Numbered from the stretch's first letter, positions 8,949-18,102 are shown. The stretch: 64,000 bases of DNA from Bacteroidota bacterium (GCA_024280295.1 JAJRQK010000021.1:1-64000); one strand, 5' to 3'. Translations and numbers: made by a program. Notes: generated by a model from the letters alone, not told the origin.

Positions 8949-10055
8949 ATGCTAATTAAACAAGGGAATCCTATTAGGTCTTTGCTCCTTTTAAATTGCC
9001 TACTCTTATTTTTCGTCTCAAACGCACAAGAAAAATTTACAGACAATCTTGTTGTTAGTGGTAATTATCAAATTGGCTACATTATCCCTGAATATTCTGT
9101 CGTTGGATATACTGTAGATAGTCATATTCAATCATTTGACCTATCATTTCACAAAGAGAAGACTGGCAAGGATATTTATGAACAGCTTTATCATTATCCT
9201 CAAATGGGGCTAGCGCTGTTTTATACAACGCTTGGAAATAGAGAAATCTATGGACAGGCTTTTGCGGCCAACTACTTTTTCCGAATAACTTTAATTTCAG
9301 GTAAAAAGTTTCGACTATTTAATAGGATGGGGATTGGGTTGGGTTATCTAACAAAAACATTTAATCTAGAAGATAATTATCTTAATGTAGTTATTGGTTC
9401 TCATCTCAACATCCATTACAATCTTCGATTTGGATCTTCTTACCAAATTTCGGATCGGATGAGCATTAATGCGGGCGTATCACTTGACCATTATTCTAAT
9501 GGCAATACTAACGAACCCAATATTGGACTTAACTTACTTGCAGCCTATACAGGGTTGAACTATAGAATGGGCAAGAAACTAGAGCGAATAGAGAATGATA
9601 TCTCTCCATTTGGACATGGTCATACTTTTGAAGTTTTCACTAGCATTGGTGCAAAACGTACACGATCTTTTCTGTCTAATTATTACGTTGCACTTTCAAC
9701 TGCTTTTGAATATAATTATAAACTTTCTAGATCTGTTAACCTTGGAGCAGGTATTGATGTTTTTTATGACTCATCCGTAAAACCTCAACTTGAAGCAGAA
9801 AACGAATCTATCAGTCCAACAGACAACTTTCAAACTGGCGTGCATATTTCTCAGACTTTGGTTTACCGAAATTTTCGATTTACGCTCCAGGAAGGTTTAT
9901 ATGTAGGTCTTACCAATCAACTTCACCACAAACCTATCTATAGTCGAGGAATATTAAAGTACTACATCAATGATAATTTCTCAGTCCGTTTAGCAATGAA
10001 GTCGCACCTTCACATTCTAGATTACCCCGAAATTGGTTTTGGTTACAAATTTTAA
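8949..10055 (+). CDS. Acyloxyacyl hydrolase / PagL-like lipid A 3-O-deacylase family outer-membrane protein
   Basis: A 368-residue protein with a signal peptide ending VSNAQ and a barrel-like body ending in the aromatic FGYKF. The segment GVSLDHYSNGNTNEPN carries the PagL-family His-x-Ser pair (H181, S183 counted from the chosen start), the residues that in PagL remove the 3-O acyl chain of lipid A. It is longer than classical PagL, as usual for the Bacteroidota branch (SFDLSFHKEKTGKDIYEQL region). The frame opens at 8895, but the ATG at 8949 gives a proper signal peptide. The next gene starts one base after its stop, so the two are co-translated. Enzyme activity is inferred. Confidence 0.75.
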   Translation: MLIKQGNPIRSLLLLNCLLLFFVSNAQEKFTDNLVVSGNYQIGYIIPEYSVVGYTVDSHIQSFDLSFHKEKTGKDIYEQLYHYPQMGLALFYTTLGNREIYGQAFAANYFFRITLISGKKFRLFNRMGIGLGYLTKTFNLEDNYLNVVIGSHLNIHYNLRFGSSYQISDRMSINAGVSLDHYSNGNTNEPNIGLNLLAAYTGLNYRMGKKLERIENDISPFGHGHTFEVFTSIGAKRTRSFLSNYYVALSTAFEYNYKLSRSVNLGAGIDVFYDSSVKPQLEAENESISPTDNFQTGVHISQTLVYRNFRFTLQEGLYVGLTNQLHHKPIYSRGILKYYINDNFSVRLAMKSHLHILDYPEIGFGYKF

Positions 10056-10056
10056 A

Positions 10057-10764
10057 ATGCACATATTCAACTACATACTAATAATTCTACTTCTTGCGTC
10101 CTGCGCTAAGGAAAAGAATCAGATTGAAATCACTACAAAACTTGCACCGTTTTCACATGTCTACTTAAACAGTTCATTTGACGTGATTTTAGTTGAGGAC
10201 ACCGTATTTTTTGTAGAGATTCGCGGGAAAGCAAAAATCATTAATGGAATTGATTTAATGATTAAGGAAGGCATACTACATATAGAACGAACCTCAAAAA
10301 ACGACTGGCTCTCGCCAAGAAATAATAAAGTCGAGCTCATCATTCATTCCTTACCACTAGAAGGTGTAAATGCAAATGAAACGTGTAGCATCAAAACAAG
10401 AAATCCAATTACATCTAACGAATTTGGACTCACTCTAAAAGAAAAAGCAAGTGAGGCAGTCTTGGAATTAAATTGTACAACTTTTTTCTTTTGGAACAAT
10501 GCTCCAACTGGTGGTAAAGTCACCTTGACAGGCCAATGCCACGCTATGAAGATTTGGACAACAGCCTTAGTCAGTGTAGATGCTAAAAATGTAACTGCCA
10601 ACTACGGAATTCTTGAGAATGGCTCTAAAGCCGACTGCAGCATTAACGTAACCACACTCTTTGAATACAGCATCTCAAATGACGGAAATGTACACGTTTA
10701 TGGTAATCCTACACAAACTAATTTATTGAATGATACAGGAGCAGGCAAACTCATAATTCACTGA
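10057..10764 (+). CDS. GIN-domain (DUF2807) lipoprotein
   Basis: A 235-residue lipoprotein (lipobox LLASCAK) whose body is the repetitive beta-helix-like GIN/DUF2807 domain, seen from the pattern FSHVYLNSSFDVILVEDT, VEIRGKAKIINGIDLMIKEGILHIE and later NVTANYGILENGSKAD. DUF2807 domains are described as putative adhesin heads; no biochemical role is settled. The ATG at 10057 follows the PagL-like stop after one base, implying a two-gene envelope unit. Confidence 0.75.
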   Translation: MHIFNYILIILLLASCAKEKNQIEITTKLAPFSHVYLNSSFDVILVEDTVFFVEIRGKAKIINGIDLMIKEGILHIERTSKNDWLSPRNNKVELIIHSLPLEGVNANETCSIKTRNPITSNEFGLTLKEKASEAVLELNCTTFFFWNNAPTGGKVTLTGQCHAMKIWTTALVSVDAKNVTANYGILENGSKADCSINVTTLFEYSISNDGNVHVYGNPTQTNLLNDTGAGKLIIH

Positions 10765-10897
10765 CTGAGCACAAACGAGAGTTCCTACTAGAAACTCTAA
10801 AAAAGATTTGATCAAGAATCCAAATAAAGCTCTTCTAATCACGAAAACTCGTCAATAAATTGTTAAATTCGCGAACGATTTAAAGAAATTATTCCTT

Positions 10898-11638
10898 ATG
10901 AAAATATTAGTTTGTATCAGTAAATCTCCGGATACGACTTCGAAAATCGCTTTTATTGATGGCGATTCGAAATTCGATGAAAACGGAGTTCAATATATCG
11001 TAAATCCTTATGATGAGTGGTATGCTTTAGTTAGAGGACTCGAACTTAAAGAAGCGAACGGCGGCACGGTCACAATTTGTACGGTCGGTCAAGCTGCAGA
11101 TGATGCCATAATGCGCAAAGCCTTGGCAATTGGAGCAGATGATGCAGTTAGAATCGATACTGAAGCTACGGATGCCTATTTTGTCGCAATGCAAATTGCA
11201 GCGTATGCAAAAGATGGTGGCTACGATCTAATTCTTACCGGTAAAGAAACGATCAACTATAATGGGTCTCAAGTTGGAGGGATGCTTGCCGAAGCGTTGG
11301 ATCTGCCTTTTGTTTCACTTGCATCAAAGTTAGATATCAACGGATCAACTGCAACGATTGAGCGTGAAGTTCAAGGAGGGGTTCAGACGGCTGAACTTGA
11401 TCTTCCTGCAGTTATTTCTTGCGCAAAAGGAATGGCCGAACAAAGAATTCCAAATATGCGAGGAATTATGGCGGCTCGAACAAAGCCGTTGAATATCATT
11501 CCTGCGGCTGATGTTCTTCATTTGACATCATTTGAAAATTACGATCTCCCAGCAGCGAAATCTGTATGTAAAATGATCGACCCAGAAAATATGGACGAGT
11601 TAGTTGAATTATTACATAACGAGGCGAAAGTCATTTAA
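10898..11638 (+). CDS. etfB: Electron transfer flavoprotein beta subunit
   Basis: The 246-residue small subunit of the cytoplasmic ETF heterodimer, which takes electrons from acyl-CoA dehydrogenases. Features: N-terminal KILVCISKSPDT, VNPYDEWYALVRGLELKEANGG, the AMP/nucleotide region LTGKETINYNGSQVGGMLAE and the late VISCAKGMAEQRIPNMRGIM. etfA follows after 13 bases. A box TAAATTCG (one mismatch to TAnnTTTG) near 10864 may be its promoter. Confidence 0.96.
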   Translation: MKILVCISKSPDTTSKIAFIDGDSKFDENGVQYIVNPYDEWYALVRGLELKEANGGTVTICTVGQAADDAIMRKALAIGADDAVRIDTEATDAYFVAMQIAAYAKDGGYDLILTGKETINYNGSQVGGMLAEALDLPFVSLASKLDINGSTATIEREVQGGVQTAELDLPAVISCAKGMAEQRIPNMRGIMAARTKPLNIIPAADVLHLTSFENYDLPAAKSVCKMIDPENMDELVELLHNEAKVI

Positions 11639-11651
11639 TCCGAAGCAAATT

Positions 11652-12590
11652 ATGTCAACATTAGTATATATAAATAGTACAAACGGAATTTCAAAGAGTG
11701 CTTTGGAAGTTGTGACTTATGCAAAAAAATTAGGCCGTGACGTGATCGCTGTCACTACAGGAAGTGCAGATGATTCTACTTTAAGTGTTCTTGGAGAGTA
11801 TGGCGCGAATAAAGTTTTAATTGATCGATCAGTAACTTCAGACGATGCACAACAATTAACACGTGTGATTGCAACAGCAGTTGAAGCCACTGGATCTGAC
11901 ACCGTTATTTTCTCACATGATTTAGTTGCTAAAACTGTTGCACCTAGATTGTCCGTTAGACTTAAAGCTGGACTTATTTCTGGGGCAATTGATATTCCCT
12001 CAGGAGATACTATTAAAGTAAACGTCTTCTCTGGAAAAGCATTTGGAAATGTTAAGGTTTCGTCTGATAAAAAAATAATATCACTCTTACCTAATAGTCT
12101 TCAACCAGAAACTGGAGGAAGTGCTTGTAGTGTAGAAGACTTCGATGGCGAGGCTGGAAAAGCTACTATCAAGGTATTAGGAACTAAAAAGCCAGATGGA
12201 GACATTCCATTGCCAGAAGCTGAACTCGTAGTATCTGCGGGGAGAGGATTGAAAGGACCTGAGAACTGGGGAATAGTTGAAGATTTAGCGAAATCATTAG
12301 GAGCTGCAACTGCATGTTCTCGTCCAGTAGCAGATATTGGGTGGAGACCTCATCACGAACATGTTGGGCAGACAGGAGTTGCAATTCGACCGAATCTCTA
12401 CATCGCAGCAGGGATTTCTGGAGCGATCCAGCATCTTGCCGGAGTAAATGGTTCTAAAGTCATTGTTGTTATTAATACTGACCCAGAGGCGCCATTCTTT
12501 AAGGCAGCAGATTACGGGATTATTGGGGATGCTTTTGAAGTATTGCCAAGCTTAACAGAGGCTGTTAAGAAATTCAAGGCATCCAATTAA
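11652..12590 (+). CDS. etfA: Electron transfer flavoprotein alpha subunit
   Basis: The 312-residue FAD-binding subunit of ETF. The C-terminal FAD domain is clear: [45 protein letters not shown] and [19 protein letters not shown]. The frame opens at 11604 inside etfB, but the conserved N-terminus [12 protein letters not shown] indicates the ATG at 11652. With etfB it forms a two-gene operon, and a hairpin follows at 12630-12659. The acyl-CoA dehydrogenases it serves and ETF-quinone oxidoreductase are not in the window. Confidence 0.96.
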   Translation: MSTLVYINSTNGISKSALEVVTYAKKLGRDVIAVTTGSADDSTLSVLGEYGANKVLIDRSVTSDDAQQLTRVIATAVEATGSDTVIFSHDLVAKTVAPRLSVRLKAGLISGAIDIPSGDTIKVNVFSGKAFGNVKVSSDKKIISLLPNSLQPETGGSACSVEDFDGEAGKATIKVLGTKKPDGDIPLPEAELVVSAGRGLKGPENWGIVEDLAKSLGAATACSRPVADIGWRPHHEHVGQTGVAIRPNLYIAAGISGAIQHLAGVNGSKVIVVINTDPEAPFFKAADYGIIGDAFEVLPSLTEAVKKFKASN

Positions 12591-12629
12591 GAAGTAGTAA
12601 AGAAATCGTATTTTTACGAAACAACTAAT

Positions 12630-12659
12630 TCTCGAAGAGGTGAGAAGACTTCTTCGAGA
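12630..12659. promoter_or_regulatory. Hairpin between etfA and the BFN gene
   Basis: Perfect 9-base arms TCTCGAAGA (12630-12638) and TCTTCGAGA (12651-12659) around a 12-base loop, without a clean T-run. It lies 40 bases after etfA and 31 before the next ATG, so it may be an inefficient terminator or a processing/attenuation structure between the two genes. Confidence 0.4.
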
Positions 12660-12689
12660 GTTAATATTTGAGGAAAAGGAACGCGGAAC

Positions 12690-13280
12690 ATGGATAAAAT
12701 CAAACTTGAGATTGTAGGTCTATCATACAGTCAAACTCAATCAGGTGCATACGCATTGGTCTTATCTGAAGTTGATGGGAATCGACGTCTTCCAATTATA
12801 ATTGGTGGCTTCGAAGCACAAGCTATAGCAATAGAACTTGAAAAAATGGTTCCGACACGTCCTCTCACACACGATCTATTCAAAAATTTCGCAACAACAT
12901 TTAACATCACTGTTAAAGAGGTGATCATATACAATTTAGTAGAGGGGATTTTCTATTCAAAACTTATTTGTGAAATGGACGGGAAAGTCACTGAAATTGA
13001 TGCAAGGACTTCTGATGCAATAGCAATTGGAGTTCGCTTTCAATGTCCAGTTTACACCTATGAAAGCATTCTTTCAAGTGCTGGTATTTTATTGGATGAA
13101 TCCACAGATGAGGATGAAAACCTGTTCGCTGAAATGACGCAAAGCGATGATGAGGGAACTAATACATTGGAAGGACAGTCGGTTGAAGAACTCGAATCTC
13201 AGTTAGCTGATGCTCTCACAAATGAAGATTACGAACTTGCATCAAAATTACGAGACGAGATTAATAAACGTAATAGTTAA
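12690..13280 (+). CDS. Bifunctional-nuclease (BFN) domain protein with C-terminal UVR motif
   Basis: A 196-residue cytoplasmic protein. Residues 1-135 are a BFN/DUF151 domain (KLEIVGLSYSQTQSGAYALV, RLPIIIGGFEAQAIAIELE, IDARTSDAIAIGVR). After an acidic linker (~135-162) a UvrB/UvrC-type helical hairpin follows (VEELESQLADALTNEDYELA, ASKLRDEINK). BFN proteins of plants and some bacteria have reported DNase/RNase activity; the role in Bacteroidota is unclear. The UVR motif mediates protein contacts in UvrB-UvrC and in Clp adaptors. The start shows A/G-rich bases (AGGAAAAGGA) upstream, unusual in this window. Confidence 0.88.
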   Translation: MDKIKLEIVGLSYSQTQSGAYALVLSEVDGNRRLPIIIGGFEAQAIAIELEKMVPTRPLTHDLFKNFATTFNITVKEVIIYNLVEGIFYSKLICEMDGKVTEIDARTSDAIAIGVRFQCPVYTYESILSSAGILLDESTDEDENLFAEMTQSDDEGTNTLEGQSVEELESQLADALTNEDYELASKLRDEINKRNS

Positions 13281-13340
13281 CACCACGACTAACGAATTTC
13301 GCTTCATATTGAAGCACCACACTAAATACAACTGCTGACT

Positions 13341-14585
13341 ATGGGAATTAAATCACGATTAACAGTACTTAATTTTCTCGAATTTTTTGCTTGGGGTGCA
13401 TGGCTTTTATCTGCTGGTGCTTATATGTTTGTGACTCTTGAGTTTACAGGACTTCAAATTGCAGCCTGCTATGGAACTATGGGATTTGCTTCCTTATTCA
13501 TGCCTGCAATAATGGGCATTGTTGCTGATAAGTGGATTAGTGCAGAGAAACTTCTAGGAGCATCTCACCTCATTCTTACCGGAATTCTAATTGCACTCGC
13601 AAATGCTACTGAATTCAGTTCGTTTTATGCCCTCATTTTCTTGGTCTCGATGTTCTACATGCCAACCATAGGACTTAATCGATCCATATCTTTTGCTACA
13701 CTAGAGAAAAATGGAATGGATATCGTTAAGGTATTCCCACCAATACGCGTTTGGGGAACTGTTGGGTTCATCCTAGCAGCATGGTCTGTTGATTTTCTTG
13801 AATTTGGGATTACGCCAAATCAGTTTTATATAAGTGCTGCTGCATCTGCAGTTTTAGGTGTTTACTCTTTCACATTACCAAAAGTAGGAACCCAGAAAAC
13901 ATCTGAAAAGAAGACGCTAATTCAAGCAATGGGACTTGATGCATTTTCACTTTTTAAGAATAGAAAAATAGCACTCTTTTTAGTTTTTTCAATGCTCTTA
14001 GGTTGTGTGCTTCAAATCTCGAACATGTGGGGAGATGGTTTCTTACGTGACTTTGGGAACAATTATCCAGGATCTTTTGTTGTAGAACACTCTCTTGTGT
14101 TTTTATCTCTGTCCATGATTTCTGAAGCATTATTCATTCTATCAATCCCATTCTTCCTAAAGAAATTCGGAATTAAGAAAGTCATGTTGATGAGTATGGT
14201 GGCGTGGGTGCTTCGATTTGCATTCTTCGGAATTGGAGATCCTGAAAGCGGGTTTATCTTCTTAACATTGTCTATGATCATATATGGAATGGCCTTTGAC
14301 TTTTTCAATATTTCTGGATCAATGTTCATGGCAAAAGAGTCATCTCCTTCTATTCGATCAAGTGCACAAGGACTCTTCATGTTGATGACAAATGGAATAG
14401 GCGCAATTATTGGTGCTTATGGTAGTGGTTACATCGTGGATTTATATACAAATGCTGAAGGAATGAAAGATTGGCCTACAATCTGGTACATTTTTGCAAT
14501 TTATGCATTAGTTGTGACCGTTGCATTTGCCATAATATTCAAATACAAGCATGATCCAAAGGAGATCGGTGAGGTAGAACATTAA
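13341..14585 (+). CDS. Nucleoside permease, MFS (NupG/XapB-like)
   Basis: A 414-residue inner-membrane transporter with about twelve hydrophobic helices. The first helices (LNFLEFFAWGAWLLSAGAYM) and FPPIRVWGTVGFILAAW match the nucleoside:H+ symporter family, and later helices carry MAFDFFNISGSMFMAKE and GLFMLMTNGIGAIIGAYGSG. It should import nucleosides with protons. Seven bases separate it from the next gene, so it probably starts a plus-strand operon reaching the M20 amidohydrolase. The exact substrate is inferred from the family. Confidence 0.87.
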   Translation: MGIKSRLTVLNFLEFFAWGAWLLSAGAYMFVTLEFTGLQIAACYGTMGFASLFMPAIMGIVADKWISAEKLLGASHLILTGILIALANATEFSSFYALIFLVSMFYMPTIGLNRSISFATLEKNGMDIVKVFPPIRVWGTVGFILAAWSVDFLEFGITPNQFYISAAASAVLGVYSFTLPKVGTQKTSEKKTLIQAMGLDAFSLFKNRKIALFLVFSMLLGCVLQISNMWGDGFLRDFGNNYPGSFVVEHSLVFLSLSMISEALFILSIPFFLKKFGIKKVMLMSMVAWVLRFAFFGIGDPESGFIFLTLSMIIYGMAFDFFNISGSMFMAKESSPSIRSSAQGLFMLMTNGIGAIIGAYGSGYIVDLYTNAEGMKDWPTIWYIFAIYALVVTVAFAIIFKYKHDPKEIGEVEH

Positions 14586-14591
14586 TTATTC

Positions 14592-15557
14592 ATGGGTCTA
14601 ATAGAGCGAATATTTTCAATTAAGTCTAAATCAGATTTCGAGAAGGTAGCTCTAGCTGTTTACGCGTTTCAAGCGGAGAATTGCCCCATCTATCAAGAAT
14701 ACATTACTAATTTAAATTGGAAAACTCCAACTTCTATTGACGAAATTCCATTCCTTCCCGTTTCGTTTTTCAAGACGCATCAAATACAATCTACATTATA
14801 CGAACCTGAAATGATTTTCAAAAGTAGCGGTACTGGAGGTGTTCGCTCGAAACATAGAATCAAAGATCTTTCTGTTTACGAGCGATCATTCTCTACAACC
14901 TACGCCAATTCAATCGGTAAACCAGAGGATCAAGTCATTTTAGCACTTTTGCCAAATTACATCGAACAAGGTGAGTCAAGCTTGATTTATATGGTCGACC
15001 ATTTAATAAAGCAAACAAAAAATGATCTCTCAGGATTCGTTCTTGAAAATTTAACATTACTGATTGAGCGATATGAAGCTGCTCAAGCGAGTGGAAAGCA
15101 GGTAATCATATTTGGAATTTCTTATGCCCTACTCGATCTTTGTGAACTCAATCCTAATTTGTCAAATGCCACAATCATCGAAACTGGTGGTATGAAAGGA
15201 CGTAGAAAAGAACTCACAAAAAAAGAACTACACGCTGCTTTGAGAAAAGGTTTAAATTGCTCAACTATTTCATCAGAATATGGAATGACGGAATTACTTT
15301 CACAAGCCTACAGTCGAGAAGATGGCATCTTTTCCTTCTGCCCTTGGATGCAAATTCAAATACGAGATGTGACGGATCCCTTTAGTCGAGTTCCTTACGA
15401 AAAAACGGGAGGTGTAAATGTTATAGATTTAGCGAACCTTCACAGTTGTTCATTCATAGCAACTGAGGATTTAGGAAGAATTACTGATTCGGGCTTTGAG
15501 TTAATGGGCCGATTTGACAACACCGATGTTCGAGGTTGTAATCAATTAATTCGTTAA
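14592..15557 (+). CDS. LuxE/PaaK-type acyl-adenylating enzyme
   Basis: A 321-residue protein of the acyl-protein synthetase (LuxE) branch of the ANL superfamily. Visible motifs: the phosphate-binding loop FKSSGTGGVRSKHR (SSGTGG at 78-83), ETGGMKGRRKEL (197 onward) and the adenylate motif SSEYGMTELLSQAYS (228-241), then EDLGRITDSGFELMGRFDNT. LuxE activates fatty acids and carries them to a reductase; here no luxC-like reductase or luciferase is nearby, so the acyl substrate and acceptor are unknown. It is shorter than PaaK and lacks most of the C-terminal ANL subdomain. Confidence 0.8.
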   Translation: MGLIERIFSIKSKSDFEKVALAVYAFQAENCPIYQEYITNLNWKTPTSIDEIPFLPVSFFKTHQIQSTLYEPEMIFKSSGTGGVRSKHRIKDLSVYERSFSTTYANSIGKPEDQVILALLPNYIEQGESSLIYMVDHLIKQTKNDLSGFVLENLTLLIERYEAAQASGKQVIIFGISYALLDLCELNPNLSNATIIETGGMKGRRKELTKKELHAALRKGLNCSTISSEYGMTELLSQAYSREDGIFSFCPWMQIQIRDVTDPFSRVPYEKTGGVNVIDLANLHSCSFIATEDLGRITDSGFELMGRFDNTDVRGCNQLIR

Positions 15558-15566
15558 ATTGAACTC

Positions 15567-16052
15567 ATGGAAAAATTTGATTGGACCCAATTCACACAAA
15601 AGATTGCGATAAAAGCATCAATTAAGACTCTCTATTCGGCATGGGCAGTACCGAGAGAAATAGAAAAGTGGTTTTTAAGCGATACAATTTTCAAAAGAGA
15701 TGATGTCGTTCTTGCAAAAGATACAAATGTGGAAGCTGGGGATAGCTATCTATGGAAGTGGCATCTATACGATGGAGGACAAGAAGGTAAAATTACATCT
15801 GCCAACGGAAAAAATCATATTCAATTTACATTTATCAGATCTATCGTCGATATTAAATTAGAAAAAGTAGGTGATCATGTTGTTGTCCATCTTTCTCAAT
15901 CAGAAATACCAACAGACGACTTATCTAAGCAAGATATTCGTTTAGGATGCCATACTGGGTGGTTATTTTTTCTCGTCGGATTAAAGGCATACTACGAAAA
16001 TGGAATTGACTTAAGAAATAAAGATGCACGGTTTGCTGGTTCTGTAAACTAA
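15567..16052 (+). CDS. START-like/SRPBCC (AHSA1-type) protein
   Basis: A 161-residue cytoplasmic protein of the Bet v1-like helix-grip fold. It begins FTQKIAIKASIKTLYSAWA and PREIEKWFLSD, the standard N-terminal strand and helix of AHSA1/SRPBCC proteins, and ends with a long helix (GCHTGWLFFLVGLKAYYEN). Such proteins bind hydrophobic ligands or act as chaperone helpers; no ligand can be named. It follows the LuxE-like gene by nine bases, so a link to acyl metabolism is possible but unproven. Confidence 0.75.
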   Translation: MEKFDWTQFTQKIAIKASIKTLYSAWAVPREIEKWFLSDTIFKRDDVVLAKDTNVEAGDSYLWKWHLYDGGQEGKITSANGKNHIQFTFIRSIVDIKLEKVGDHVVVHLSQSEIPTDDLSKQDIRLGCHTGWLFFLVGLKAYYENGIDLRNKDARFAGSVN

Positions 16053-16064
16053 TCAGCAAATTAG

Positions 16065-16072
16065 TATCTTTG
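16065..16072 (+). promoter_or_regulatory. -7 promoter box before the TauE-like gene
   Basis: TATCTTTG, an exact TAnnTTTG match, ends nine bases before the ATG at 16082. No clear TTG sits at the -33 position. If used, the mRNA would have a leader of only a few bases. Confidence 0.45.
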
Positions 16073-16081
16073 ACAACAATC

Positions 16082-16474
16082 ATGACGACACAAACGATCA
16101 TTATATTAATTATCATTGGCCTAATGGCAGGAGCCTTGAGTGGCTTTGTTGGGGTAGGCGGAGGAGTTGTGATAGTTCCAGCTCTAGTTTATTCACTTGG
16201 GATGTCACAGTTTAATGCACAAGGAACAAGTCTATTCATCTTACTATTGCCTGTTGGGATAATGGCATTTTACAATTACGCTAAACATGACCATGTCAAC
16301 TGGAAGTTTGGTATGATAGTCGCTCTCAGCTTTGTTATTGGAGGCTTTTTTGGGTCCAAAATCGCCTTAAAAATATCACCTTCGGTTATTAAAATCATTT
16401 TTGGAGTAGTCATGGGATATGTATCCATCCGAATGATTATGTCTGGACTAACATCTCTGCCTAATGACTCCTGA
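16082..16474 (+). CDS. TauE/SafE-family membrane permease, half length
   Basis: A 130-residue membrane protein with four hydrophobic segments. It has the family's glycine-rich opening (LMAGALSGFVGVGGGVVIVP) and GTSLFILLLPVGIMAFYNYA, then GGFFGSKIALKISPSVIKII. Full TauE/SafE proteins are ~250 residues made of two such halves, so this is one repeat, expected to work as a dimer; family members export sulfite, sulfoacetate or organosulfonates. A TTG start at 16070 is possible, but the ATG at 16082 fits better. The 3' end overlaps the next gene by 11 bases. Substrate unknown. Confidence 0.8.
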   Translation: MTTQTIIILIIIGLMAGALSGFVGVGGGVVIVPALVYSLGMSQFNAQGTSLFILLLPVGIMAFYNYAKHDHVNWKFGMIVALSFVIGGFFGSKIALKISPSVIKIIFGVVMGYVSIRMIMSGLTSLPNDS

Positions 16475-17654
16475 CTTAAAGCAACATATCCTAGATCACT
16501 CTAATGAACTTTATGAAAAAATAAAAGCGCATCGAGAACATATTCATGCACACCCTGAATTATCCTATCAAGAACATGATACGATGAAGTATGTCTCAAA
16601 TGCACTTTTTGAGTTAGGAATTGAACACACATCGGGTGTAGGTGACACTGGTGTAGTAGCAATAATTCGTGGTCCTCATCACGGAGAACAAGATTCATGC
16701 GTTTGTCTTCGTGCAGATTTAGATGCTTTGCCAATTGAAGAAGAAAACGAGGTGCCTTATAAATCAATTGTTTCAGGCGTAATGCATGCCTGTGGCCATG
16801 ATGTTCATACCTCTATCCTCTTAGGGGCAGCAGAAGTTTTACAAGGATTGAAAGACACACTTCCGCAACCCGTTAAATTGATTTTCCAACCTGGTGAAGA
16901 GAAGAATCCGGGCGGTGCTACCTTAATGCTTCGCGATGGAGTTTTAGACAACCCCAAGGTTGACCGTATGATGGCTTTACATGTCTTTCCAGATATGAAA
17001 GTTGGAAACGTTGGCTTCAAGGAAGGGATTTATATGGCATCTTGTGATGAAATTTATATTACCATTCACGGAAAAGGCGGACATGCAGCAACCCCACATA
17101 ATTGCATCGACCCGATTATGATTGGAGCTAATATGCTTCAGCAAATGCAACAAATAATTAGTCGGCAGTGCGACCCAAAAACACCTTGCGTACTTTCGTT
17201 CGGTCATTTTGAAGCAATCGGAGCAACCAATATAATTCCATCTAAAGCAGATCTCAAGGGAACATTCAGAACAATGAATGAAAAATGGAGGGCTGAAGCA
17301 TTGCTACTAATTAAAAAAACGGCAGAACAAATTGCTGAAGCATCTGGAGGAAGGGCAGAAGTAGAAATTAGTAAAGGTTATCCATACCTAGAGAATGACC
17401 CAGCAACGACACAATCTATGCGTACTATTGCACAAAAATTTTTAGGCGAAGAATGTGTGGAAGAACTGCCCATCCGATTAACAGCAGAGGATTTCTCTTA
17501 TTATTCGCAAGAAGTGCCGGTCTGTTTTTTTCGATTAGGAGTTAGAAATGAGTCCAAAGGAATTACCTACGGTGTTCATCATCCCAAATTTGATATTGAT
17601 TCAGAGGCATTAAAGATTGGGGTTCAGATGATGTCACTCGCTCCTTTTTCATAA
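16464..17654 (+). CDS. M20D-family amidohydrolase (N-acyl-amino-acid or amino-acid-conjugate hydrolase)
   Basis: A 396-residue cytoplasmic metallohydrolase. M20D metal and catalytic motifs are intact: LRADLDALPI (82-91), MHACGHDVHTS with C110 and H112, the general-base pair E145/E146 in FQPGEEKNPGG, H173 in ALHVFP, the lid-domain GKGGHAATPH, and the C-terminal TAEDFSYY. The family removes acyl groups from N-acyl amino acids or splits auxin-type conjugates. It overlaps the TauE-like gene by 11 bases, so the two are probably translated together. The true substrate is unknown. Confidence 0.9.
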   Translation: MTPDLKQHILDHSNELYEKIKAHREHIHAHPELSYQEHDTMKYVSNALFELGIEHTSGVGDTGVVAIIRGPHHGEQDSCVCLRADLDALPIEEENEVPYKSIVSGVMHACGHDVHTSILLGAAEVLQGLKDTLPQPVKLIFQPGEEKNPGGATLMLRDGVLDNPKVDRMMALHVFPDMKVGNVGFKEGIYMASCDEIYITIHGKGGHAATPHNCIDPIMIGANMLQQMQQIISRQCDPKTPCVLSFGHFEAIGATNIIPSKADLKGTFRTMNEKWRAEALLLIKKTAEQIAEASGGRAEVEISKGYPYLENDPATTQSMRTIAQKFLGEECVEELPIRLTAEDFSYYSQEVPVCFFRLGVRNESKGITYGVHHPKFDIDSEALKIGVQMMSLAPFS

Positions 17655-17673
17655 AGATTCCAGAATTAATCAG

Positions 17674-18102
17674 ATGAAACTAACGCTCAACTTAGCATTT
17701 ATTTTACTAATGGTAACTTTAGTTAGTTGTTCTAAACAAAAACGAGCGCACACTAAATTATCTGGCACATTTCAAATCACTCAATATCAATACCAAACGT
17801 CTGAAGGTTTTAGTTACTACCCGTCTGTTTCTGGATCAATCTTCTTTCAAATGCATGATGGTACACCGAACACTTATTCTATTGCAATTTCGTACTCACA
17901 TATTCAAATTAATGGCGATAGAATTGAAGCGGGAACTTATTCTTTAAATAACGATGCAGATGAAATGATTCTAACTCCAATTATCAATGGAGTATCACAA
18001 GAAGGAATGAAGCACAGAATTCTTATACTTACAAAGCACGACCTAAAGCTTGAATATTCGGATTTACTCGGCGTTAGACATTTTTTTATCTTTGAGAAAT
18101 AA
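17674..18102 (+). CDS. Lipoprotein, function unknown
   Basis: A 142-residue protein with lipobox VTLVSCSK. The mature chain reads as a row of beta strands (LSGTFQITQYQYQ, GSIFFQMHDGT, YSIAISYSHIQINGD, KHRILILTKHDLKLEYSD), reminiscent of small lipocalin-like lipoproteins that start with a G-x-W/F-type strand, but I cannot assign a family. It follows the amidohydrolase by 19 bases and may be the last gene of that transcript. Confidence 0.65.
   Translation: MKLTLNLAFILLMVTLVSCSKQKRAHTKLSGTFQITQYQYQTSEGFSYYPSVSGSIFFQMHDGTPNTYSIAISYSHIQINGDRIEAGTYSLNNDADEMILTPIINGVSQEGMKHRILILTKHDLKLEYSDLLGVRHFFIFEK

Noticed and set aside
10778-10798. Hairpin AGAGTT...AACTCT after the GIN lipoprotein gene, considered as a terminator
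   Set aside because: It is followed on the plus strand by A residues, not T, and preceded by no A-run for the opposite strand; it does not fit a Rho-independent terminator.
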